28,319 bases of DNA, from the NCBI GenBank assembly GCA_046760505.1, contig JBHIEG010000023.1, forward strand, positions 1-28,319, in the 5' to 3' direction. The notes beneath the pieces were generated by a model. The model saw only the letters and a list, made by a program, of their open reading frames with translations. It did no database searches and was not told where the DNA came from. This document shows, piece by piece, positions 22,605 to 28,319 of the stretch. The translations under genes and the position numbers were made by a program. Source of the stretch: CAYFZR01 sp046760505 [NCBI: Candidatus Hydrothermarchaeota archaeon]. Its GTDB lineage: Archaea > CAYFZR01. The first letter of the stretch is position 1; each line of letters opens with the position of its first letter.

Positions 22605-23234
22605 ATGGTTTCTTTGTCTATAAAATGTAAACCAAGTGTAGAGGTTTTAAAATCCTTGATGGATATTATAGAGGAAGTGAACGTTAAAACCATTTACTTC
22701 GATAAAAGTTTAGCCTATCCCATAAGGATAGAAATAGAAGGAGAATTTGAATGGATGATTAAAGAATTGGAGAGGAATGAGGCAGTGGAATCCATAAGGG
22801 TGGGAAAGTCATTTGACCAGGTTTATGGAAAGAGAGTTCTAGTATATGGATGGGGTGCACAGATAAGTCAGGTAGTTCTCGGCGCTGTAACGGAGGCAGA
22901 TAGACACAACATAAGAGGGGAAAGAATAAGCATTGATACGATACCCGTAATAGGAGATGCACTCAGAGAGGCTATTTTTTCAACTTCAGACCTGCCAAGA
23001 GCAAGCATACTCGTACTCGCATGCGCTGTACTAGACAGGGAACTGGAGAATGCAATAAAAAAACTTAAGGAAGAAACAGATATTCCTATAATTGCTCTCA
23101 ATTCAATTGGCGGAGGGAAAGAACTCGCAGATCTTATTGTAACCGATCCTGTGCAGGCAGGGGTGATGGCGGTAATGGCTGTTGCAGATACCGCATTATT
23201 CGATATAAAAAAGATCAGAAAAAAGAAATTTTAA
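22605..23234 (+). CDS. DUF5612-like archaeal protein
   Basis: A 209-residue protein I associate with the DUF5612 family of euryarchaea, function unknown. ATG 22605 is chosen over an in-frame TTG at 22578 because GGTGA (22596-22600), overlapping the previous stop, is a suitable SD. The N-terminal ~65 residues look like an ACT-type beta-alpha-beta domain (VEVLKSLMDIIEEVNVKTIYF). The rest resembles a nucleotide-binding-like alpha/beta domain: KRVLVYGWGAQISQVVLGAVTEA, ASILVLACAVLDRELENAI, IIALNSIGGGKELADLIVTD and PVQAGVMAVMAVADTALF. It is followed at 32 bases by the pyrophosphatase gene. Confidence 0.7.
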   Translation: MVSLSIKCKPSVEVLKSLMDIIEEVNVKTIYFDKSLAYPIRIEIEGEFEWMIKELERNEAVESIRVGKSFDQVYGKRVLVYGWGAQISQVVLGAVTEADRHNIRGERISIDTIPVIGDALREAIFSTSDLPRASILVLACAVLDRELENAIKKLKEETDIPIIALNSIGGGKELADLIVTDPVQAGVMAVMAVADTALFDIKKIRKKKF

Positions 23235-23266
23235 TTAGAAGGTAAGATTATTAGGGAGGTGATTTC

Positions 23267-24199
23267 ATGGATGATACTATCTATGTAATCGGACACAAAA
23301 GTCCAGATACGGATTCAATATGCTCCGCAATAGCATATGCACATTTTAAGCAAAAATTGGGAATGAAAAACGTTAAAGCAGCTAGATTGGGAGAGCCAAA
23401 CCTAGAGACCAAATTTGTACTTGACTACTTCAAGGTAGATCTACCAGAGATACTTGAAGATGGAAGTGGTAAAAAGCTTATTCTCCTAGATCATAACGAA
23501 GTCTCCCAGACAATAGAAAAGATAGATGAGGGTGAAATCCTAGAGATCATAGACCATCACAAGATTGGAGATATCCAGACTCCAAATCCTATATTCTTTC
23601 ACGCTGAGCCAATAGGAAGCACTGCCACAATAATTGCTGATTTCTACTTTGATGAGGGAATAGACTTAGAAAAAGATATTGCTGGAATATTGCTTGCTTC
23701 AATCCTTTCTGATACGGTTATATTCAAGTCACCTACCTGCACTCAAAAAGATAAAGACATAGCAAAAAAATTAGCAAGTATGGTTGGAATAGAAATAGAA
23801 AAATTTGGAATAGATATGTTCAAGGCAAAAGCAGATCTGGCAAGCAAAAGTGCTAGAGAAATACTGGTAACGGACTTCAAAGAATTTGATTTCAGTGGAA
23901 ACAGGGTCGGAATAGGACAGATAGAAGTCATGGATGAGGAGGAAGTTCAAATGAAAAGAAAGGAAATACTGGAAGAAATGGAGAATCTGAGAAATGAAAA
24001 AGGACTGGTCATGGTAACCTTAATGATAACCAACATATTGAAAGAAGGAAGCGAGCTTCTCTTCGTTGGGGATAAAAAGGAAATATTTGAAAGGGCATTC
24101 AATGCAAAGGTGGAGAATGACTCCATCTATCTAGAAGGAGTTATGTCAAGAAAGAAGCAGGTTGTACCTCCACTTGAAAATGCTTTTGCTCATGCATAA
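23267..24199 (+). CDS. ppaC: Manganese-dependent inorganic pyrophosphatase (family II)
   Basis: Cytosolic DHH-family enzyme that hydrolyses PPi, 310 residues, the normal length. Motifs: GHKSPDTDSICSAIAYA (about 8-24, metal site), LLDHNEVSQT (about 73), the signature DHH in EIIDHHKIGDI (about 94-96), GSTATIIAD (about 117), LASILSDTVIFKSPT (about 142) and the C-terminal DHHA2 substrate site with SRKKQVVPPLENAF. Upstream GGGAGGTGAT, 23254-23263, is the strongest SD in the window and suggests high translation. It is the last gene of the plus-strand run; the next gene is convergent at one base. Confidence 0.95.
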   Translation: MDDTIYVIGHKSPDTDSICSAIAYAHFKQKLGMKNVKAARLGEPNLETKFVLDYFKVDLPEILEDGSGKKLILLDHNEVSQTIEKIDEGEILEIIDHHKIGDIQTPNPIFFHAEPIGSTATIIADFYFDEGIDLEKDIAGILLASILSDTVIFKSPTCTQKDKDIAKKLASMVGIEIEKFGIDMFKAKADLASKSAREILVTDFKEFDFSGNRVGIGQIEVMDEEEVQMKRKEILEEMENLRNEKGLVMVTLMITNILKEGSELLFVGDKKEIFERAFNAKVENDSIYLEGVMSRKKQVVPPLENAFAHA

Positions 24200-24200
24200 T

Positions 24201-24503
24201 TTATTCTTTAAGCGCCTTAGATAACATGAATGCGCCTATAATGATGCATGGAATTCCGAATATTGCTAGGATTATTGTGAGGGTCAGTTTAATCCCTATC
24301 AGAATCGCTATCACGCCGCAGGTGATCCAGATAACCTTCGCGAAGGCATGAAGTCCCAGTCCATCCATGATCAGTATTCCGCCCAAGAATATTAAAGGAA
24401 TACCGAATATAGCGGTGAGTACTGGAACGAGCAATTTGACTCCGAATATCAGCAGTATTATCCCGAAGACTATCTCAACTATTTCGCCTGTAGATATCTC
24501 CAT
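24201..24503 (-). CDS. BofA-like small membrane protein with internal duplication
   Basis: A 100-residue, very hydrophobic protein resembling the pro-sigma-K processing inhibitor BofA family seen in archaea as a membrane protein of unknown role. It is made of two similar halves of about 40 residues: FGIILLIFGVKLLVPVLTAI then FGIPLIFLGG, and CGVIAILIGIKLTLTIILAI then FGIPCIIIGA. Four membrane segments are expected. An AGGTG SD lies before ATG 24503, and a long AT tract (TTTAAATATATAATTATA on the minus strand, 24535-24555) supplies the TATA box. Confidence 0.7.
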   Translation of the reverse strand: MEISTGEIVEIVFGIILLIFGVKLLVPVLTAIFGIPLIFLGGILIMDGLGLHAFAKVIWITCGVIAILIGIKLTLTIILAIFGIPCIIIGAFMLSKALKE

Positions 24504-24657
24504 GCGAACACCTTTTTCCCGCGGAATCGTTTCGATATAATTATATATTTAAAAAGTTATATCTTTTCTTTTGTTCAGGCTCAGATTAATCTTCAATTCT
24601 TTTAAAATGTACCCTCTCAAAGAGAGAAACCTTAAACCTTTTGGGTTATTCGATGAT

Positions 24658-24674
24658 AGGAAGTTTAACTTCCT
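24658..24674. repeat. Perfect inverted repeat upstream of vapBC
   Basis: AGGAAGT-TTA-ACTTCCT, 7-bp arms and a 3-base spacer, about 57 bases before the antitoxin start. It is a candidate operator half-site pair for ribbon-helix-helix antitoxin autoregulation. Confidence 0.5.
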
Positions 24675-24682
24675 AATTCAAG

Positions 24683-24703
24683 GTAGTAAAGATATTATAC
24701 TAC
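24683..24703. promoter_or_regulatory. Second inverted repeat over the vapBC promoter
   Basis: GTAGTA-AAGATATTA-TACTAC, 6-bp arms and a 9-base spacer, with the likely TATA element (ATATTATA) inside the spacer. Ends 27 bases before ATG 24731. A protein bound here would block transcription, as in VapB autoregulation. Confidence 0.5.
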
Positions 24704-24730
24704 AAAATGGTATTACTATTAGGTGAGAAT

Positions 24731-24961
24731 ATGGGTTCTTACAAGACGGTATCCGCGAAAATTGATGCTGAACTGAAAGAAAAGATCAACAGATACAATA
24801 TAAATGTCAGCAGGGTGATAAAAAAGGCTCTGGAAGAGGAAGTTAGAAGGAGAGAGGAAGAAGAAATAAAAGAGATGCTGAAAGAAGCGAGTAGAATACT
24901 CTCCAAGATTGGCAGAGAGAACATAATACAGTTCATAAGGGAAGGGAGAGAAGAGAGATGA
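24731..24961 (+). CDS. vapB: VapB-type ribbon-helix-helix antitoxin
   Basis: A 76-residue antitoxin for the adjacent PIN toxin. ATG 24731 has AGGTGAG (24721-24727) at a 3-base spacer; an in-frame ATG at 24707 lies too near the operator and promoter. The N-terminus YKTVSAKIDAELKEKINRYN then VSRVIKKALEEEV is a ribbon-helix-helix (CopG-like/VapB) DNA-binding domain. The rest, RRREEEEIKEMLKEASRILS, is the charged, flexible toxin-binding tail. Its stop overlaps the toxin start by 4 bases. Two palindromes upstream are plausible binding sites. Confidence 0.85.
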   Translation: MGSYKTVSAKIDAELKEKINRYNINVSRVIKKALEEEVRRREEEEIKEMLKEASRILSKIGRENIIQFIREGREER

Positions 24962-25362
24962 TGTTATTCGATGCAAGTGCCTTACTTAATATTTTGGAAA
25001 GAGAGAACAGCCTTGAGATTCTGAAGAACTGCTTCATTTCGGATCTGACCTGTTATGAGATAGGAAATGCAATATGGAAATCGGTGTACAGAGAATTGCT
25101 TACCGAAGAAGAGGCTTTGAAACTCCTAAAGATTTTTGGTGAAATGGCCAAAATACTTAAAGTTGCAGCTCTAGAAAAGGAAAAAATGAAGGATGTACTT
25201 GAAATCTCTATAAAAGAATCGATCTCGTTTTACGATGCATCTTACATTTTCATTGCAATTGAAAACGGTCTAGACCTTGTTACAGATGATAAAAAACTGG
25301 GAAATTTAGCTAGCAGATACTTGAAGGTCCATAGCAGTCTGGAATTGCCTTTAGATTTTTAG
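24958..25362 (+). CDS. vapC: VapC-type PIN-domain toxin
   Basis: A 134-residue PIN-domain ribonuclease toxin, typically a tRNA or rRNA endonuclease. Acidic active-site residues are visible: Asp in MMLFDASALLN (about 5), Glu in TCYEIGNAIWK (about 37), Asp in SFYDASYI (about 95) and Asp in LVTDDKKL (about 113). An ATGATG offers two starts one codon apart (24958 or 24961). The toxin overlaps the antitoxin stop by 4 bases, the standard VapBC layout. All catalytic residues appear intact, so it is probably active. Confidence 0.88.
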   Translation: MMLFDASALLNILERENSLEILKNCFISDLTCYEIGNAIWKSVYRELLTEEEALKLLKIFGEMAKILKVAALEKEKMKDVLEISIKESISFYDASYIFIAIENGLDLVTDDKKLGNLASRYLKVHSSLELPLDF

Positions 25363-25451
25363 CAAGTATGTTTGTTTTCAGAACAAATGAAACGTATATG
25401 ATCGGGCTTTCTCCCAACCATTCAGGTACGTTATGTTAGGATGTGTAATTT

Positions 25452-25505
25452 TCATAACATGTCCTTTTCCTTTAAACTCTTAATGAGTGATTCTATTTCT
25501 TTCAT
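25452..25505 (-). pseudogene. 17-codon ORF, possible HEPN toxin remnant
   Basis: Directly overlapping the nucleotidyltransferase stop (ATGA), a short frame encodes MKEIESLIKSLKEKDML then a stop. HEPN toxins paired with MNT antitoxins begin with a similar helical KEIESLIK-type sequence but run to about 130 residues. After the stop the frame continues for 24 more codons with weak likeness only. It could be the decayed 5' end of a HEPN gene, or a chance ORF. Confidence 0.25.
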
Positions 25506-25816
25506 GAAGGCAATCCTTCTTTTCGCACATTTATAAGCAATGGGCTGTTAACTCTATGATAGTCTTCCTCAGATACAGGATAAATTGATATCAGCACGCC
25601 GTATTTAAGATTTATTTCTGTTATTATATCTATCATTCTGTCTATTTCTTTCCCGGGAACAACTTTTCCTTCAAGAACAATAAGTAAGTCTATGTCCGAT
25701 TCCTCTGTCGCCTCACCCCTTGCCCATGAGCTGTAGAGGATGATATTCTTTAATCTCTTGCCATACAATTTTTCAATTTCTGTTCTAAATTCCGTGAGTA
25801 TCTTTTTTGTTTCCAT
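25502..25816 (-). CDS. MNT-type minimal nucleotidyltransferase (MntA-like antitoxin)
   Basis: A 104-residue pol-beta-fold nucleotidyltransferase of the MNT family, which in MntA-HepT systems adds AMP to the HEPN toxin to silence it. The core motif YSSWARGEATEESDIDLLIV (about 28-47) has the catalytic SDIDLL acidic pair, but the usual Gly of GSxARG is Ser. A third acidic position, ISIYPVSEEDY, follows near 78-90. The expected HEPN partner is not intact: only the 17-codon ORF downstream remains. It lies between VapBC and Cas3 on the minus strand. Confidence 0.8.
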   Translation of the reverse strand: METKKILTEFRTEIEKLYGKRLKNIILYSSWARGEATEESDIDLLIVLEGKVVPGKEIDRMIDIITEINLKYGVLISIYPVSEEDYHRVNSPLLINVRKEGLPS

Positions 25817-25958
25817 GATGCTCTTCTCTCCTCTCTAAAATTTTTGTAGTTTTTGTTATAAGTCCAATGTGTCCCTTGTGTTGCATCTTGCCTAGCATTT
25901 CACGAATAAAAGAAGTTGCTGATATGCGATTTGGTGAGGATGTTAATAGCGATTAGAC

Positions 25959-28070
25959 TCAAGTAAAACCTCCTCTTACACCATATGTTTCATCGTAGGA
26001 AATATCTATTATTGGAAAGCCTTCATCTGGTATTTTAACCATCCAAATTGGTATTGGAACAGTATATTCCTTTATCATTGCGAAAATTTTTCTTTTTTCC
26101 ATGTAAGTTTCTTTTTTCATTTGATCATATAGTTTTCTAACCTCTTTTTCATAGATACTTGGAATACCAAGCACTGTAAATTCATCTCTGAACTTTAAGA
26201 GTTTCTGAGCAAATTCATCTCTAACTCTCCAAGAATATAAGAAGGCAGTATTATCTTGCCAGTCGCTCAACAAATTATATATCCTCCTTTGCTTTACTTC
26301 TGAAAGAAAAATTTCTTTATCGTATTCTTCTATCAGTTGAAGTTCATTTTCAAGATTTTCGCTCTCTAAACGCTTTAGGAATTTCCAAGTTCTACGAACA
26401 TCTTCCTTTTCGTATGGATATCCTTTATTAGAATTTATCTCGTTAGGAAAGGTTATCCACGCATTTATTTTCTCTGTTTTCTCTTTATACCTATTTACTC
26501 TACCAAACCTCTGAACAAGAGATTCTAAAGGAGCACATTCAGTTACCATAAAATCAAACGATACATCGAGAGAGACCTCTATGACTTGGGTAGCAACTAA
26601 AATAAAACTCTCTCCGTTTCTTATCCAATTGGTAATTTTTTCTTCTTTTTCACTTCGATGCTTATAAATGAAACGTGAGTGTAGTAACTCTGTGTTTACG
26701 TCTGAATTCCTCAACAAGTTTTGCAGTTCCTTAAATACATTCTGGGATTTTTCTACGGTGTTACATACTATCGCTATCCTAAATGGGTTTTTTTGAGAAC
26801 TAAAAATATCAAGAACGCTCTCAACAATCTCTTGTAAATCTTCCTCAACAATCTTGTACATTACTCTTCTTCTCTTTCTGAATTCATCGTTTAACCATAA
26901 TTTTTCTACTTTTCCTCCAAATATCCCAGTGAAATGTTCTAGAAGTTTGGAAGGAAAAGTTGCTGACATTACACAAAACTTTAAGTTGTAAAGTTCAGCA
27001 AAACGTTCAAGGAAATAAGAAAGAATGTACAGCATATTCGGTGAAAAAGTATGGACTTCATCAAGAATAATTACCGAATTTCTTAAATGGGGGCGTTTTA
27101 TAAAGTATTTTCCCACTTGAAGGAATGTCAACAATAGCTGGTCAAGTGTGGTAATGATAACAGGCTGAACGAAATAGGAAGAGAACATTAATTCCCTGAA
27201 ATCGCTGTCCTCTCTTTTTACGGCCTCTACATCAGCATAATAAAAAAGTTCACCCACATTTTCTTTCCCAAAAAAGCGACACAGATCATCATAAAAACTC
27301 TTTATTGAAGTGATTGTGGGCAGAACATAGATTATCCTTGAGCCATTTCCTATCGCATATGAGAGAGAGGCTGCCGTCTTTCCCCAACCAGTGGGGGCTC
27401 TGATGAGCAAATTCGTATCTATTTTACTTAGATTTAACTGTGTTTTTAGAGTATCACTTCTTATTTTTAGTCTTTTTTTCTTGATTTTCTCATTAAGCCA
27501 TGCTTCTAGGTCTTTAACATTTTTATTCGGTTTCTTTATCGTGTAATTTGTTAAGTTGTTAGCTGATAGAATATCCGCAAATTTGAAAAGTCCATAAACA
27601 TCAACAAAGTTGATCTTCGACATTAGATCGAGTTTAGAGACTAATCTGTAAAGATTTCTTCTCCAATTTATCATTTCGCTTTCAATCCATTTTTTCTCGC
27701 TTACAATAGCCTCATTTTTAACCCTATATACATCCTCATCCTCTATGCTTGTTAAACTACTGTGATGTTTAAGTATAAACAAAGGAAGAAGAGGATACTT
27801 CCCCAATTCCTCCCTACCCATGATAAAAAGAATGAGAGTTGAAAGGGGAGAGTGAAATGGATTTTTTTCGTTATGGACGCTCCAGTCATTTCTAAGTTTT
27901 CCTAAATCATGGTAATAGCAAAGGAGTTCAGCAAATTCTTGATAGTTCTTCAAATCATAAAAATTTAGAAATTCAAAATTTAATCCTTTGCATTCCTCAA
28001 TATGTTTACCTAACTTTTTACCTTCATGCGATTCTTTACTCCAAATTCTCTCTTCTAAATCGCTCAACAT
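25959..28070 (-). CDS. cas3: CRISPR-associated Cas3, HD nuclease-helicase
   Basis: Effector of a type I CRISPR-Cas system: degrades target DNA after Cascade recruitment. Domains in order: HD nuclease (about residues 14-130; SHEGKKLGKHI, YYHDLGKLRNDW, HSPLST, LKHHSSLT), then a superfamily 2 helicase with Walker A APTGWGKTAASL (about 225), motif II DEVHTFSP (about 335), motif III SATFP, and motif VI ESLVQRFGRVNR (about 520), plus a C-terminal accessory domain. ATG 28070 is chosen; GTG 28073 immediately upstream is also possible. It overlaps an upstream minus-strand frame by about 35 bases, as in a cas operon. HD and helicase are in one protein, which argues against type I-A; the exact subtype is not visible. 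Confidence 0.93.
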   Translation of the reverse strand: MLSDLEERIWSKESHEGKKLGKHIEECKGLNFEFLNFYDLKNYQEFAELLCYYHDLGKLRNDWSVHNEKNPFHSPLSTLILFIMGREELGKYPLLPLFILKHHSSLTSIEDEDVYRVKNEAIVSEKKWIESEMINWRRNLYRLVSKLDLMSKINFVDVYGLFKFADILSANNLTNYTIKKPNKNVKDLEAWLNEKIKKKRLKIRSDTLKTQLNLSKIDTNLLIRAPTGWGKTAASLSYAIGNGSRIIYVLPTITSIKSFYDDLCRFFGKENVGELFYYADVEAVKREDSDFRELMFSSYFVQPVIITTLDQLLLTFLQVGKYFIKRPHLRNSVIILDEVHTFSPNMLYILSYFLERFAELYNLKFCVMSATFPSKLLEHFTGIFGGKVEKLWLNDEFRKRRRVMYKIVEEDLQEIVESVLDIFSSQKNPFRIAIVCNTVEKSQNVFKELQNLLRNSDVNTELLHSRFIYKHRSEKEEKITNWIRNGESFILVATQVIEVSLDVSFDFMVTECAPLESLVQRFGRVNRYKEKTEKINAWITFPNEINSNKGYPYEKEDVRRTWKFLKRLESENLENELQLIEEYDKEIFLSEVKQRRIYNLLSDWQDNTAFLYSWRVRDEFAQKLLKFRDEFTVLGIPSIYEKEVRKLYDQMKKETYMEKRKIFAMIKEYTVPIPIWMVKIPDEGFPIIDISYDETYGVRGGFT

Positions 28071-28266
28071 CACTTACATCCCATATAGCTATACCATTTA
28101 CTGTTTTTATTGGTTTTTTAACCTTAAATTCTACATTAAAACCTTGATAAAAGAAAGTGTTCAAATATAACACTGTTATTAACTTTGTTCTAAAGCGCCT
28201 CTTGATCAAATTTTCTGTGATTTTCAGGATATCTTTCTCTCCTCTTCCGGTAACGCAACCCTCCAT
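28036..28266 (-). CDS. Unidentified gene upstream of cas3, possibly frameshifted C-terminus
   Basis: A 76-residue frame whose end overlaps cas3, containing KITENLIKRRFRTKLITVLY, FFYQGFNVEFKVKKPIKTV and NGIAIWDVSDVERF. In type I loci the gene just before cas3 is commonly cas5, but I do not recognise this sequence as such. A 31-codon frame entering from the window edge (to 28224) overlaps its first residues and ends in RVALPEEERKIS; joining the two by a one-base shift near 28226-28266 would give a smooth reading. ATG 28266 has no good SD. It may be the C-terminal part of a longer gene. Confidence 0.4.
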   Translation of the reverse strand: MEGCVTGRGEKDILKITENLIKRRFRTKLITVLYLNTFFYQGFNVEFKVKKPIKTVNGIAIWDVSDVERFRRENLE

Positions 28267-28319
28267 TCTCTGGACTTGCTTTCAAGAAGAGAAATCACCT
28301 TGGAAATTTCTCGTTCTCT
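28224..28319 (-). CDS. Partial reading frame entering from the right edge
   Basis: A 31-codon open frame, no start inside the window, encoding REREISKVISLLESKSREWR followed by VALPEEERKIS and a TGA stop. Its composition looks like real protein. It is either the end of an upstream cas-locus gene or, by frameshift, the same gene as the frame at 28036-28266. Confidence 0.3.
   Translation of the reverse strand, partial: REREISKVISLLESKSREWRVALPEEERKIS

Noticed and set aside
24500-28319. CRISPR array near cas3
   Set aside because: No regularly spaced direct repeats are visible in this region or elsewhere in the window.
1-28319. tRNA or rRNA genes, insertion sequences, integrases, attachment sites
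   Set aside because: No cloverleaf, rRNA sequence, transposase, recombinase or flanking target duplications were recognised.

Overview
This is a gene-dense, AT-rich, almost certainly archaeal chromosomal window. Archaeal markers include a geranylgeranyl-reductase-type flavoprotein, a polyprenyl diphosphate synthase, an archaeal NOG1-type GTPase, RNA 3'-phosphate cyclase, an archaeal wHTH-CBS regulator, MtaA-like UroD-family methyltransferases, a Cdc48-like AAA protein and many TATA-box promoters 22-30 bases before start codons (leaderless transcripts). Shine-Dalgarno sites of the GGTGAT/GGAGG type serve internal operon genes. The cytochromes and methyl-transfer proteins point to an anaerobic, respiratory or methyl/alkane-metabolising euryarchaeote in the broad sense (for example relatives of Archaeoglobi, ANME-1/Syntrophoarchaeia or similar uncultured lineages). 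The exact lineage cannot be fixed from the sequence alone. No gene-free stretch exceeds 300 bases; the longest is 10060-10294, which holds an operon promoter.

Layout. 1-1000: a secreted cytochrome with 13 CxxCH haem motifs. 1007-5527: a lipid-flavoured block of polyprenyl synthase (minus), then SAM methyltransferase, GGR-type reductase and a B12-binding/radical SAM protein (plus). 5504-10059: one minus-strand operon encoding a membrane-anchored monohaem cytochrome c, a small membrane protein, b6-type cytochrome b, subunit-IV-type cytochrome b, a GlcD-type FAD oxidoreductase, a GlcF/HdrD-type CCG iron-sulfur protein and a small membrane protein. No Rieske gene is present. This is the most striking module: a b6f-like quinone-reactive core apparently wired to a cytoplasmic FAD/CCG dehydrogenase, with the 13-haem cytochrome nearby as a possible external electron carrier.

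10295-14253: CBS regulator and NOG1 (divergent), RtcA with a membrane coiled-coil/SHOCT-like protein, and two unknown small proteins. 14272-17083: two UroD/MtaA-family methyltransferases flanking, and partly co-transcribed with, an AAA protein whose Walker B Asp and sensor-1 Asn are both replaced. 17127-20543: AIM24/TIGR00266 protein plus an unknown helical protein, an HD phosphohydrolase with a cysteine-rich insert, and MtnA. 20610-24199: a plus-strand run of coiled-coil/wHTH protein, phosphatase-superfamily enzyme (possibly a lipoprotein), prenyltransferase-like repeat protein, DUF5612-like protein and manganese pyrophosphatase, followed by a convergent, internally duplicated BofA-like membrane protein.

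24658-28319: a defence/toxin island with VapB-VapC and two palindromic operator candidates, an MNT-type nucleotidyltransferase whose HEPN partner seems reduced to a 17-codon remnant, and a full HD-helicase Cas3. The rest of that CRISPR-Cas locus runs off the right edge. No CRISPR array lies in the window.
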